The notes: generated by a model not told the origin, from the letters alone. A stretch of 64,000 nucleotides of DNA from an uncultured Eubacterium sp. (GCA_910586225.1 CAJUIL010000019.1:7107-71106), one strand, 5' to 3'; shown: positions 41,139-50,673, numbered from the stretch's first letter. A program made the numbers and translations.

Positions 41139-42022
41139 AGCTTGCAGTAGTGGGAAGCATCAACATGGATATGACTGTGACCGCAGAGCGGATTCCTTTA
41201 AAGGGAGAGACGCTGCGGGGGGACAGCATCAGTCTGATACCAGGAGGAAAAGGAGCAAATCAGGCGGTTGCAATGGCAAAGCTCGGCGCGGAGGTGGAAA
41301 TGTTCGGCTGCGTTGGGGATGACAGCAACGGAAAAATGCTTCTTGAAAATTTAAAAAAGGCAGGAGTAAAGACAGAACACATCCAGATTTCTAAGGGAAA
41401 GCCGACCGGTATTGCTATGATTACCGTTGCGGAAAATGATAATACGATCGTAGTTGTTCCGGGGGCCAATGCGGCGGTCGACAAGTTTTATATCGACAGT
41501 ATCAAGCCGTATTTGGAAGCGTACGATATGGTTGTGCTCCAGCATGAGATTCCGTTGGAGACTGTGCATTACGTTGTGGATTTCTGTGCGGAAAAAAAGC
41601 TTCAGGTGGTGCTGAATCCGGCTCCGGCGGCGGAGGTGCCAATGGACATCATTGAAAAGGTGACTTATGTAACGCCGAACGAGCATGAAGCAGTACTTAT
41701 TTTTGGAGAGGGGCAGTCCACCGAAGAGCTTTTGCGCAGCTATCCGGAAAAGCTGATCATTACGCAGGGTTCCAGAGGCGTATCCGCTTGTTTAAGATCC
41801 GGAGAGCTGCTGCACGTTCCGGCAAGAAAGGCAAAGGTTGCAGATACGACAGGCGCGGGAGATACTTTAAATGGAGCGTTTTGCGTGCGCAGAGCGGCGG
41901 GCGATGATCTGAAAGCGGCGCTGTTATATGCAAATACGGCCGCCAGCCTGTCCACAGAGAAGTTTGGAGCGCAGACTGGTATGCCGACTGCACAGGAAGT
42001 GGAAAAGGAGCTGGGCTTATGA
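41135..42022 (+). CDS. rbsK: ribokinase
   Basis: 295-aa PfkB-family kinase that phosphorylates D-ribose to ribose 5-phosphate. VVGSINMDMTVTAERIP at the start, the ribose loop GGKGANQAVAMAKLG, and the catalytic/anion-hole motif DTTGAGDTLNGAFC with the base Asp near residue 247. Overlaps rbsR by four bases upstream and rbsD by four bases downstream, so translation is coupled on both sides. Confidence 0.95.
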   Translation: MKLAVVGSINMDMTVTAERIPLKGETLRGDSISLIPGGKGANQAVAMAKLGAEVEMFGCVGDDSNGKMLLENLKKAGVKTEHIQISKGKPTGIAMITVAENDNTIVVVPGANAAVDKFYIDSIKPYLEAYDMVVLQHEIPLETVHYVVDFCAEKKLQVVLNPAPAAEVPMDIIEKVTYVTPNEHEAVLIFGEGQSTEELLRSYPEKLIITQGSRGVSACLRSGELLHVPARKAKVADTTGAGDTLNGAFCVRRAAGDDLKAALLYANTAASLSTEKFGAQTGMPTAQEVEKELGL

Positions 42023-42468
42023 AAAGACAGGGAATGTTAAACAGCGAAATATCCAGCGTGTTGTCCTATATGGGGCACACCGACCAAATCTGTATCGGGG
42101 ACTGCGGCCTGCCGATACCGGAAGAAACGAAGCGGATCGACCTTGCGGTACGTTTCGGCTGTCCTTCCTTTTTGGAAGTACTGGAAGAGGTCGCAAAGGA
42201 TATGAAAATTGAAAAGATCATTCTGGCAGAGGAGATCAAGGAGAAAAATCCGCAGATAGAAGAGGCCGTAAAGCGTTTATTTGGGTGTTTTGAAACCGGT
42301 TGCGAAACGGGTTTCAAAACTATGCCGCAAGAAAAAGACGCTGTTGCTGTGGAATATGTGCCGCATACGGAACTGAAAAATAGGACAAAACAGTGCAAGG
42401 CCGTGATCCGCACCGGAGAAACGACGCCATATGCGAATATCATCCTGCAGTCCGGCTGTATTTTTTAG
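42019..42468 (+). CDS. rbsD: D-ribose pyranase
   Basis: 149 aa. RbsD interconverts pyranose and furanose ribose so that ribokinase can use it. Family motifs: LNSEISSVLSYMGHTDQICIGDCGLPIP (catalytic His and Asp region), IDLAVRFGCPSFLEVLE, and the C-terminal AVIRTGETTPYANIILQSG. It is ~15 residues longer than usual because of an insert around residues 90-110 (CFETGCETGFKT), where the DNA has an inverted repeat. Overlaps rbsK by four bases. Confidence 0.93.
   Translation: MKRQGMLNSEISSVLSYMGHTDQICIGDCGLPIPEETKRIDLAVRFGCPSFLEVLEEVAKDMKIEKIILAEEIKEKNPQIEEAVKRLFGCFETGCETGFKTMPQEKDAVAVEYVPHTELKNRTKQCKAVIRTGETTPYANIILQSGCIF
42287..42320. repeat. inverted repeat with operator-like core inside rbsD
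   Basis: GTTTTGAAACC (42287-42297) pairs perfectly with GGTTTCAAAAC (42310-42320). Within it GAAACGGGTTTC (42304-42315) differs by one base from the promoter operator GAAACGCGTTTC. It falls in the extra segment of RbsD. Confidence 0.6.
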
Positions 42469-42486
42469 GAGAGAGGAGGAAGTGGT

Positions 42487-43977
42487 ATGCAGATTGAAAT
42501 GCGTGGAATCGATAAATCGTTTGGCGGGAATGCTGTGCTAAAAAGCGCCGGATTTTTGCTGGACACTGGAGAGACGCACGCGCTGATGGGGGAAAATGGA
42601 GCAGGAAAATCAACGCTGATGAAGATTTTGACCGGGGTTTATACACGGGATGCTGGGACTGTCATCGTAGATGGGCAGGAGGTGTGCTACAAAAGCCCGC
42701 AGGAAGCAGAAAAGGCAGGCATTGTTTTTATCCACCAAGAGTTAAACGTATTATTTGACCTGACTGTGGAAGAAAATATGTTTTTGGGGAAGGAGATCAA
42801 AAAGCCGTTTGGCGTTTGTGACCGCAAAGCGATGCGTGCGAAAGTGAAGGAGATCTTAGACAGGCTTGGCGTCAAGATCGATCCGGGACAGCGGATGAAT
42901 GAGCTGTCGGTAGGCCAGCAGCAGATGATTGAGATCGCAAAGGCGCTGATGGTAGATGCGCAGGTCATTATTATGGATGAACCGACAGCAGCGCTTACCC
43001 AGAGCGAAACGACCGTGTTGTTTCAGGTTATCAATTCGTTAAGGAAAAAGGGTGTGTCCATCGTTTATATTTCGCACCGTATGGAGGAAATATTTGAGCT
43101 TTGCGACCGGATTACGATTTTGAGAGACGGCTCTTATATTGGGACGAAGAAAATCAAAGAAACAGATATGAACGACGTAGTAAAGATGATGATTGGCCGT
43201 GAGATCGGCGAGCGTTATCCGCTGCGCAAGGCAAAGATTGGCGGTGTAGCTTTTGAGGTCAAGGGGCTGTGCTGTCCGGGAGTATTCCAAAATGTTTCCT
43301 TTGAGGTACATACCGGGGAGGTGCTTGGCGTCTCAGGGCTGATGGGCGCGGGCAGGACGGAGATCATGCAGGCGATTTTTGGGAATATGCCGCACGTCAC
43401 AGGCGAGCTTTATCTGGATGGAAAAAAGATCCAGAATAAAAATCCGCAGGAAGCGATGAAAAACGGCATTGGCTTTATTACGGAGGATCGCAAGGTAGAA
43501 GGGTTGATGCTGGAAGAAAGTATCCAGAAAAATATTTCCATTGCCAACCTCGGACGGATTTCTAAAAACGGCGTGCTGAGCAAGGATGCGGAAAACGAGC
43601 TTGTAAAGCGAGGGATCGAGGAGCTGCATATTAAGTGCTTCGGCCCGCAGCATGAATGCAATAATTTAAGCGGCGGCAACCAGCAGAAGGTCGTTTTTGC
43701 AAAATGGATCTATACGGAGCCGAAAGTATTGATCTTGGATGAGCCGACGCGTGGGGTCGATATCGGGGCGAAAAAGGAAATCTATAACATTATCAACGAG
43801 CTTGCGGAAAAAGGCGTGGCGATCATTATGGTATCTTCGGAGCTGCCAGAGGTACTTGGAATGTCCGACCGGATCATGGTAGTCCGCGAGGGCTTGGTAC
43901 GGGGGATCCTGCAGAAGGAAGACGCGGATCAGGAAAACATCATGATACTTGCAACAGGAGGGGAGTTAAATGAATAA
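42487..43977 (+). CDS. rbsA: ribose ABC transporter, ATP-binding protein
   Basis: 496 aa with two ABC cassettes, as usual for sugar importers. First: Walker A GENGAGKSTLMK, signature LSVGQQQMIEIAKAL, Walker B VIIMDEPTAAL. Second: a degenerate Walker A region (GLMGAGRTEIMQ), signature LSGGNQQKVVFAKW, Walker B VLILDEPTRGVD. Powers ribose uptake with RbsC and RbsB. ATG 42487 has GGAGAGAGGAAG upstream. Overlaps rbsC by eight bases. Confidence 0.94.
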   Translation: MQIEMRGIDKSFGGNAVLKSAGFLLDTGETHALMGENGAGKSTLMKILTGVYTRDAGTVIVDGQEVCYKSPQEAEKAGIVFIHQELNVLFDLTVEENMFLGKEIKKPFGVCDRKAMRAKVKEILDRLGVKIDPGQRMNELSVGQQQMIEIAKALMVDAQVIIMDEPTAALTQSETTVLFQVINSLRKKGVSIVYISHRMEEIFELCDRITILRDGSYIGTKKIKETDMNDVVKMMIGREIGERYPLRKAKIGGVAFEVKGLCCPGVFQNVSFEVHTGEVLGVSGLMGAGRTEIMQAIFGNMPHVTGELYLDGKKIQNKNPQEAMKNGIGFITEDRKVEGLMLEESIQKNISIANLGRISKNGVLSKDAENELVKRGIEELHIKCFGPQHECNNLSGGNQQKVVFAKWIYTEPKVLILDEPTRGVDIGAKKEIYNIINELAEKGVAIIMVSSELPEVLGMSDRIMVVREGLVRGILQKEDADQENIMILATGGELNE

Positions 43978-44905
43978 TAAAAAAGCAGGCAATTACATAC
44001 AGGAATTGGGCGCTTTGATCGCGCTTGGGCTTCTTGCACTGTTTCTCAGCGTGATCAGCCCGGAGTTTCGAACGGTCGGCAACTTTTTATCGCTGCTGCG
44101 CCAGTCGTCAATTAACGGATTTATCGCATTTGGTATGACCTGCGTCATACTGACCGGAGGCATCGACCTTTCGGTAGGTTCTGTGCTGGCGTTAACAACT
44201 GCGTTTTGCGCGAGCTTTATCGTAAATGGAATGCCGGTGGGTTTAGCTATGCTGTTGGCGCTTTTGATTGGTACCGGATTTGGCCTGATCAGCGGGCTGC
44301 TTGTTACAAAGGGCCGTTTGCAGCCGTTTATTGCGACCTTGATCACGATGACGGTTTATCGCGGACTGACGAAGATCTTTATGGAGGGCAAGCCGATTTC
44401 TAATTTGGGAGACAGCTTTTTCTTAAAGCTGGTCGGCAAAGGAAATATTTTCGGTATCCCGGTTCCGGTTATCCTGTTCCTTGTTATTTTTGCCCTGTTT
44501 GTGTTTGTACTGGAAAAAACGACGTTTGGTCGCCGCATTTACGCAACCGGGAGCAACTGGAAGTCAGCAAAGCTGGCAGGCGTCAATATAGATCTGACAA
44601 AAATGGCGGCTTATGCGATATCTGGATGTATGGCGGCGGTATCCGGCATGATCCTGCTTTCCCGTCTGGGTTCCGCGCAGCCGACACTTGGCGACGGCTA
44701 CGAGCTGGACGCGATCGCGGCGGTTGCGCTGGGCGGCACGAGCATGAACGGCGGACGTGGCAGGATATGGAAAACGTTCGTGGGCGTATTGATCATTGCA
44801 GTATTAAATAACGGTTTAAATATTTTGGGCGTTACTTCCTATTATCAGGATGTCGTAAAGGGCATTGTAATCCTGATAGCGGTAATGTCGGATGGAAAGC
44901 GATAA
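43970..44905 (+). CDS. rbsC: ribose ABC transporter, permease
   Basis: 311-aa integral membrane protein with about eight to ten hydrophobic segments. Family motifs: FIAFGMTCVILTGGIDLSVGSVLAL, FIATLITMTVYRGL, and the ATPase-contact loop region YATGSNWKSAKLAGV followed by LGGTSMNGGRGR. Pairs with RbsA and RbsB. Starts inside the end of rbsA; 41 bases separate it from rbsB. Confidence 0.94.
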   Translation: MNNKKAGNYIQELGALIALGLLALFLSVISPEFRTVGNFLSLLRQSSINGFIAFGMTCVILTGGIDLSVGSVLALTTAFCASFIVNGMPVGLAMLLALLIGTGFGLISGLLVTKGRLQPFIATLITMTVYRGLTKIFMEGKPISNLGDSFFLKLVGKGNIFGIPVPVILFLVIFALFVFVLEKTTFGRRIYATGSNWKSAKLAGVNIDLTKMAAYAISGCMAAVSGMILLSRLGSAQPTLGDGYELDAIAAVALGGTSMNGGRGRIWKTFVGVLIIAVLNNGLNILGVTSYYQDVVKGIVILIAVMSDGKR

Positions 44906-44946
44906 CAACGATAGCATTTGCAGTTGAGATAGAAAGGGAAAATAAT

Positions 44947-45891
44947 ATGAAGATTAAAAAATTGGCAGCAGTTTTATTTTCAGCGCTTATGATGTTTTCG
45001 ATGGCGGCGTGCAGCGCGGTTACGATCGACGGCGAGGGAGGTTCGGGAAAGGATCAGGATGCGGCAGCGGCGAACAGCAGCAGCACAGGGAGCGGCTCCG
45101 TCGGTATGTCCGTCTCTACGCTGAACAACCCGTTTTTTGTAAGCCTGAGCGAAGGCGCTCAGGAAGCTGCTAAGGAAAAGGATGTGCAGCTGATTGTTGT
45201 AGATGCGGGCGACGATGCCGCAAAGCAGACAAATGATATTGAAGATTTAATTTCTAAGAACATCAGTGTTTTGATCGTAAATCCGGTGGATTCGGATGCG
45301 GTAGCTCCGGCGGTTAAGGACGCGGTGGCGAAAGGGATCAAGGTCGTTTCGGTAGACCGTGTAGTAAACGGCGTGGATGTAGACTGCGCGATTGCGTCAG
45401 ATAATGTGGCGGGAGCCGCTGCAGCGACGGAATATCTTGTGGGCCTGATCGGTGAAGGAGCCAAAACTGCGGAGCTGCAGGGCGTATCCGGCGCCAGCGC
45501 AACGATTGACCGCGGCGAAGGTTTTCATAGTATTGCAGATGAAAAGCTAGACGTCGTATCCAGCCAGACGGCAAATTTCAGCCGTTCAGAAGGTATGTCT
45601 GTTATGGAAAATGTGCTCCAGGCAAATCCTGATATCCAAGGTGTCTTTGCGCATAATGATGAGATGGCGCTGGGCGCAGTAGAAGCAATCGGAAACAAGG
45701 GCATCCTTGTTGTAGGCTTTGACGCGACAGACGATGCGCTGAACGCGGTAGCAGAAGGCAGGATGGCGGCGACTGTTGCACAGAAGCCGGATCTGATGGG
45801 CGCTACGGCAGTCGAAACAGCAGTAAAGCTGATTGCTGGGGAGAGCGTGGAAAAAGAGATCCCGGTTGAGGTAGAGCTAGTAACAGAGTAA
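44947..45891 (+). CDS. rbsB: ribose-binding lipoprotein
   Basis: 314 aa. Lipoprotein signal peptide with lipobox MAAC (Cys at about residue 22), a Gly/Ser/Ala-rich linker, then a periplasmic-binding type-I fold: VGMSVSTLNNPFFVSLSEGAQEAA, LIVNPVDSDAVAPAV, AHNDEMALGAVEAI, VVGFDATDDALNAV. It catches ribose outside the membrane for RbsAC. Ribose specificity is inferred from the operon. Last gene; a long hairpin follows. Confidence 0.94.
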   Translation: MKIKKLAAVLFSALMMFSMAACSAVTIDGEGGSGKDQDAAAANSSSTGSGSVGMSVSTLNNPFFVSLSEGAQEAAKEKDVQLIVVDAGDDAAKQTNDIEDLISKNISVLIVNPVDSDAVAPAVKDAVAKGIKVVSVDRVVNGVDVDCAIASDNVAGAAAATEYLVGLIGEGAKTAELQGVSGASATIDRGEGFHSIADEKLDVVSSQTANFSRSEGMSVMENVLQANPDIQGVFAHNDEMALGAVEAIGNKGILVVGFDATDDALNAVAEGRMAATVAQKPDLMGATAVETAVKLIAGESVEKEIPVEVELVTE

Positions 45892-45915
45892 GCGCAAAAG
45901 AATGAAAATAGGCTA

Positions 45916-45975
45916 GATCACAGGCGGGTCTTGGCAGGCTGGCACGGCTGTCAAGATCCGCCTGATCATATTTTA
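45916..45975 (+). terminator. terminator after rbsB
   Basis: Long stem: GATC, AGGCGG, TCTTG and CAG pair with CTG, CAAGA, CCGCCT and GATC (45916 to 45967) with two G-U pairs and a small bulge, followed by ATATTTTAAT. Confidence 0.75.
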
Positions 45976-46010
45976 ATAAATTGAAAATCGCTTCGCGATG
46001 GGATTTACTG

Positions 46011-46739
46011 TTATGGTATCGTACGCCTGACCGCGTTATCCTGAAACCGGAAATAATCCGGGCGGTGTCTGGACTGCGTATATTCAAACATAATACCGTC
46101 GCTGTTATATGTCTGGCTGCTGACGACAGCCAGACAATTATAATCTCCCAGCTGTAAGTATTTTTCGTCGATCTCCGTCATTTTCTCAACCGTCATAATG
46201 CGCTTGCTCGTAACGATCGTTATATGAAGCTCTTGCTCCAGATATTCGTAGATCGATTGTTCCGCAATTTCTTTCGTCAGATGCGTGACAACATCCTTTA
46301 AAAAATAATTGTGATTTAATATAAGTGCTTTTCCGTCCAGATAGTGCAGCCGCTGAAGGTAATATAGGTCTGTTCCCGCAGCGAAGCCCGTCCGGGCTTC
46401 TATTTTTTTATCTGAGGTAAGCTCCGCGAAGTATAATACTTCTGTTTTTGGTATCTGATTGTTGCGGATCGCGGATTCTTTGAAGGATTCTATCCCGCCG
46501 ATCGTAAAGGAGGTCTGTAAGGTAGGCTGAAAAATATTGCGTACGCCTTTTCCCTGCATCGTCTGTACGTAGCCGTCCGTCACAAGTGCGCTGATGGCGC
46601 GCCGTATCGTATTGCGCGAACAGTCATAAATCAGAATGAGCTGGTTTTCGGAGGGAAGCATTGCCTGAAATTCATATTCTCCGGTTTCGATTTTCGTTTT
46701 TAAACTATGATAGATCTTATCATATTTTGATCTTGGCAT
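46011..46739 (-). CDS. treR: GntR-family trehalose operon repressor
   Basis: 242 aa. N-terminal winged helix of the GntR/HutC class (KYDKIYHSLKTKIETGEYEFQAMLPSENQLILIYDCSRNTIRRAISAL, wing QGKGVRNIF) and a UTRA effector domain (LYYLQRLHYLDGKALILNHNYF, IFEYTQSRHRPDYFRF-type end). TreR binds trehalose 6-phosphate in known cases. Divergent from treP-treC, with four shared operators. ATG 46739 follows AGGAGATG. Its own promoter is near-consensus. Confidence 0.9.
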   Translation of the reverse strand: MPRSKYDKIYHSLKTKIETGEYEFQAMLPSENQLILIYDCSRNTIRRAISALVTDGYVQTMQGKGVRNIFQPTLQTSFTIGGIESFKESAIRNNQIPKTEVLYFAELTSDKKIEARTGFAAGTDLYYLQRLHYLDGKALILNHNYFLKDVVTHLTKEIAEQSIYEYLEQELHITIVTSKRIMTVEKMTEIDEKYLQLGDYNCLAVVSSQTYNSDGIMFEYTQSRHRPDYFRFQDNAVRRTIP

Positions 46740-46776
46740 TGAATATCATCTCCTGCTTGTTTAAACATCTAAACCT

Positions 46777-46804
46777 ATTATAATGCAGAAGAAAAAAATG
46801 TCAA
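46777..46804 (-). promoter_or_regulatory. treR promoter
   Basis: On the - strand TTGACA (46799-46804), 16-base spacer, TATAAT (46777-46782): both hexamers match consensus. Confidence 0.8.
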
Positions 46805-46861
46805 GCCTAGGATCTGCAGGAAGATTTAACAACCTGTTTAAACAAATTTTTAAATTTCTCC

Positions 46862-46890
46862 TTGACTTGTTTGAACAAGTGTGTTATAAA
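46862..46890 (+). promoter_or_regulatory. treP promoter
   Basis: TTGACT (46862-46867), 17-base spacer, TATAAA (46885-46890). An operator overlaps the -35 and spacer. Confidence 0.8.
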
Positions 46891-46933
46891 AGATATAACA
46901 AACTTGTTTAAACAAGAAAAAAGGAGGAAAAAT

Positions 46934-48907
46934 ATGGGGAAATATTTAGAAGACGCAAAAGAGCTGCTGCGGCTAGTCGGCGGCAAAGAAAATATCGCGG
47001 CAGTATCGCACTGTATGACGCGTATGCGGTTTGTACTCAATGAGCCGAAGAAGGCGGATATTGAGAAGATTGAAGCGATGAAGGTTGTCAAAGGCAGCTT
47101 TACGCAGACCGGGCAGTTTCAGGTCATTATTGGAAATACGGTGGCGGATTTTTACAATGATTTTATAGCCGTATCAGGGATCGAAGGGGTATCGAAGGAT
47201 GCGGTCAAGAACGCGGCAAAGCAGAATCAGAATGTGCTGCAGAGAGTCATTACGGCGCTGGCGGAGATTTTCGCGCCTTTGATTCCGGCGATCATTACAG
47301 GCGGTTTGATTCTTGGATTCCGGAATTGTATTGACAGCTTGTACTTATTCGAGGACGGTACAAAAACGCTCTGCGACATCAGCCAGTTTTGGGCAGGCAT
47401 TGACAGCTTTTTATGGCTGATTGGGGAAGCGGTCTTTCATATGCTGCCAGTTGGGATCTGCTGGTCTGTTACGAAAAAGATGGGTACGACGCAGATGCTT
47501 GGGATCGTATTGGGGCTTACGCTCGTATCCGGCCAGCTGCTAAATGCCTATGCGGTGGCAGGGACCGCGGCTGCGGATATTCCAGTGTGGGATTTTGGAT
47601 TTTTCAAGGTCAATATGATCGGCTATCAGGCACAGGTACTTCCGGCTGTTTTGGCGGCGTTTACGTTGGTTTATCTGGAAAAATTTTTCCGGAAGATCAC
47701 ACCGCAGGTTGTTTCTATGATCGTTGTTCCGTTTTGCAGCCTGCTGCTGGCGGTAATGGCTTCTCATTTTGTGCTTGGCCCGATCGGATGGAAGATCGGT
47801 TCGGTGATTTCTTCGGTAGTTTATGCAGGGATCACAGGTTCGCTTAAGATCGTGTTTGGCGCAATTTTTGGCTTTGTATATGCGCCGCTTGTGATCACAG
47901 GGCTTCATCATATGTCTAATGCGATCGATCTGCAGCTGATCGCGGATTACGGCGGTACGATGCTCTGGCCGATGATCGCATTGTCAAACATTGCGCAAGG
48001 CTCTGCGGTGCTTGGAATGTGCGCGCTGCAGCGAAAGGATGCGCAGGCACAGGAAGTCAATGTACCAGCTTGTGTTTCCTGCTATTTGGGAGTTACAGAA
48101 CCTGCGATCTTCGGTGTGAATTTGAAGCATGGATTTCCTTTTGTATGCGGGATGATAGGTTCAGCCTGTGCGGCGGTTGTCTGTGTGGCAACGGGGACGA
48201 CAGCAAATGCGATCGGTGTCGGCGGATTGCCGGGTATCCTTTCCATTCAGCCAAGTTCTATGGGAAGTTTTGCGGTTTGTATGGTGATCGCGGCTGTGAT
48301 ACCTTTTGTACTTACGATGGCGGCTGGCAAAAGACGGCTCGCTGGTACCGGAGAAACGAAATCCACGCAGGCTTCGTCGGGCACGAAAATGGGCGCTTCA
48401 GCGGGAATCGCGGCAGAGATGATCGCAGGCCAAAAGGCAGACAAGGCAGCGAACGGGAAGGTATACGCATTTTTAACTGGTAAGGTGATCGGGCTAAAGG
48501 AAGTTGGCGACGGTGTGTTTTCCGAAGGGGTAATGGGAGAGGGCGTTGCGATCATCCCTGAAAATAATATCCTGTATGCTCCGGCGGACGCAGTTGTCAG
48601 CGTTCTGATGCAGGACTCCAGACACGCCTGCGGTCTGACAATGGATAACGGTGTGGAGCTGCTGCTTCATGTAGGGATCGACACGGTGGATATGAAAGGA
48701 GACGGGTTTACATACCTTGTTTCAGAAGGACAAAGGGTGACAGCAGGAACGCCGCTTCTGCAGTTTGACAAGGATAAGATCCGTGCAGCAGGGCATCCAG
48801 ATACGACGGTGTGCATTGTTACCGAACCAGCCGATATGAAAAATATCCGGTATATAACAGGTGTCCGTGGGGAAGCAAACGTAACGGAGGTCATGCATTT
48901 GAAATAG
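46934..48907 (+). CDS. treP: PTS trehalose transporter, EIIBCA
   Basis: 657-aa three-domain PTS permease. EIIB at 1-~85 with the phospho-Cys27 in VSHCMTRMRF; EIIC at ~100-465 with about ten membrane segments (PLIPAIITGGLILGFRN, LVITGLHHMSNAID); EIIA at ~515-657 with the phospho-His in VELLLHVGIDTVDMKG. Takes up trehalose as trehalose 6-phosphate; the substrate is inferred from treC and treR. The ATG at 46934 follows AAGGAGG; the frame upstream runs through the promoter and is excluded. treC follows after 122 bases. Confidence 0.92.
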   Translation: MGKYLEDAKELLRLVGGKENIAAVSHCMTRMRFVLNEPKKADIEKIEAMKVVKGSFTQTGQFQVIIGNTVADFYNDFIAVSGIEGVSKDAVKNAAKQNQNVLQRVITALAEIFAPLIPAIITGGLILGFRNCIDSLYLFEDGTKTLCDISQFWAGIDSFLWLIGEAVFHMLPVGICWSVTKKMGTTQMLGIVLGLTLVSGQLLNAYAVAGTAAADIPVWDFGFFKVNMIGYQAQVLPAVLAAFTLVYLEKFFRKITPQVVSMIVVPFCSLLLAVMASHFVLGPIGWKIGSVISSVVYAGITGSLKIVFGAIFGFVYAPLVITGLHHMSNAIDLQLIADYGGTMLWPMIALSNIAQGSAVLGMCALQRKDAQAQEVNVPACVSCYLGVTEPAIFGVNLKHGFPFVCGMIGSACAAVVCVATGTTANAIGVGGLPGILSIQPSSMGSFAVCMVIAAVIPFVLTMAAGKRRLAGTGETKSTQASSGTKMGASAGIAAEMIAGQKADKAANGKVYAFLTGKVIGLKEVGDGVFSEGVMGEGVAIIPENNILYAPADAVVSVLMQDSRHACGLTMDNGVELLLHVGIDTVDMKGDGFTYLVSEGQRVTAGTPLLQFDKDKIRAAGHPDTTVCIVTEPADMKNIRYITGVRGEANVTEVMHLK

Positions 48908-49029
48908 GCACATAATGACTGCGGGGAGATTACAAGCAGCGCAGAAGCAAAGAAAGCGGTATCCGCCAGAGAATGGCAAAGGGCAGCAGGCCAGCCTGGC
49001 GGAGCGGCCGCGGGAATGGGAGGAAACAT

Positions 49030-50673
49030 ATGGATTTTAAAAGCAGTACGGTTTACCAGATCTATCCAAAGTCTTTTTGTGACAGCAATGGGGACGGGAT
49101 CGGTGATATCCGCGGTATGATTGGAAAATTGGATTATATGAAAAGTTTGGGCGTGGATTATATATGGAGTACGCCGTTTTTTGCGTCGCCTTTAAATGAC
49201 AACGGGTATGATGTAGAGGACTACCGGAGCATCCATCCGCTTTTTGGTACGATGGAGGATGTCGAGGAGCTGATCCAAAAGGCGGAAGAACGCGGCATGG
49301 GGCTGATGCTTGATATGGTATTCAACCATACGTCTACACAGCATGAATGGTTCCAAAAGGCGCTGGCAGGCGATAAAAAATATATGGATTATTATATATT
49401 TAAGGACGGGGAGCCTGGGACACCGCCGACAAACTGGCAGTCCAAATTCGGCGGCTCCGCTTGGGAGTATGTGCCAAAGCTGAACAAGTGGTATCTGCAT
49501 CTGTTTGACGTTACACAGGCGGATCTAAACTGGAACAACCCAGATGTCCGGGAGGAATTAAAAAATGTGATCCGGTTCTGGAAGGAAAAGGGTGTGAAGG
49601 GGTTCCGCTTTGACGTGGTAAACTTGATTTCCAAGCCGGATGTATTTGAGGATGATGACGAAGGGGACGGAAGGAGATTTTATTCAGACGGGCCGTATGT
49701 ACATGAATTTTTAAAAGAACTGACGGCGGATACAGATATTGGGGATATGATCATGGTAGGGGAAATGTCGTCTACGAGCTTGGAGCACTGTATTCGTTAT
49801 TCCGACCCGCGGGAAAAAGAGCTGACGATGTGCTTTAATTTTCATCACTTAAAGGTAGATTACCCAGATGGGAATAAATGGGCGCTGGCCCGGCCGGATT
49901 ACCGCAGGCTCAAGGAGCTGTTTGAGTTATGGCAGACAAAGACGGCGCAGCAGGGCGGATGGAACGCGGTATTTTGGTGCAACCATGACCAGCCGAGGAT
50001 CGTATCACGACTGGGAGATGAGAAGGCATACTGGAAGGAATCGGCGAAGATGCTTGCTACGTGTATCTATTTGTTAAGAGGAACACCGTATATTTACCAA
50101 GGGGAGGAGCTTGGAATGCCGAATCCAGGATATCGCTCGATTGAGGAATACCGTGATGTGGAAAGCGTGAATTATTATCATATTCTGCTGCAGGAGGGAA
50201 AGACGCAGGAAGAAGCGCTGCGCATTCTGGGGCAGCGGTCGCGGGACAACGGCAGGTCGCCGATGCAATGGCATGGCGGGGAATACGCCGGATTTTCTAC
50301 CAGCCAGCCATGGATCGGGATACCGGAGCATTATCAATATATCAATGTACAGGAAGAAGAAAAGGATGCGGATTCGGTCCTTCATTATTATAGGAGGCTG
50401 GTTGCGCTGCGCAAGCAGTATCCAGTGATACAGGATGGTACGATAGCGTTTTTGTACCAAGAGCAGGAGACGGTGTTTGCATATCAAAGAGAATGGGAAG
50501 GACAAAAGCTGCTTGTGCTGAATAACCTTTCGGACAGAGAGGTGGTATTACAAGAGGCTGTAAGCTGTGGCGGATATGAGTGTTTGCTCAGCAATTATGG
50601 GCAGGACGGGGCGAGAAGCAGGCTGGAGACGCTGCGGGCTTATGAAAGTATCGTGTGGCTGAAGGAAGATTGA
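49030..50673 (+). CDS. treC: alpha,alpha-phosphotrehalase
   Basis: 547-aa GH13 enzyme that splits trehalose 6-phosphate into glucose and glucose 6-phosphate. Motifs: VYQIYPKSFCDSNGDGIGDIRG, DMVFNHTSTQHEWF, the nucleophile strand GFRFDVVNLISK, the acid/base Glu in MIMVGEMSS, and FWCNHDQPRIVSRLGD. Full length for the family. ATG 49030 follows GGGAGG; an earlier frame start at 48973 lacks a good site. Second gene of the trehalose operon. Confidence 0.94.
   Translation: MDFKSSTVYQIYPKSFCDSNGDGIGDIRGMIGKLDYMKSLGVDYIWSTPFFASPLNDNGYDVEDYRSIHPLFGTMEDVEELIQKAEERGMGLMLDMVFNHTSTQHEWFQKALAGDKKYMDYYIFKDGEPGTPPTNWQSKFGGSAWEYVPKLNKWYLHLFDVTQADLNWNNPDVREELKNVIRFWKEKGVKGFRFDVVNLISKPDVFEDDDEGDGRRFYSDGPYVHEFLKELTADTDIGDMIMVGEMSSTSLEHCIRYSDPREKELTMCFNFHHLKVDYPDGNKWALARPDYRRLKELFELWQTKTAQQGGWNAVFWCNHDQPRIVSRLGDEKAYWKESAKMLATCIYLLRGTPYIYQGEELGMPNPGYRSIEEYRDVESVNYYHILLQEGKTQEEALRILGQRSRDNGRSPMQWHGGEYAGFSTSQPWIGIPEHYQYINVQEEEKDADSVLHYYRRLVALRKQYPVIQDGTIAFLYQEQETVFAYQREWEGQKLLVLNNLSDREVVLQEAVSCGGYECLLSNYGQDGARSRLETLRAYESIVWLKED

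Larger units (their letters stand above)
46756..46916. promoter_or_regulatory. four TreR-type operators
   Basis: Copies of the palindrome CTTGTTTAAACAAG: 46756-46769 (3' half imperfect), 46833-46846 (two changes), 46865-46880 (ACTTGTTTGAACAAGT, one central change) and 46903-46916 (perfect). The third covers the -35/spacer of the treP promoter and the fourth lies just downstream of its start. The first lies in the treR leader. Together they allow control of both divergent genes. Confidence 0.85.
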
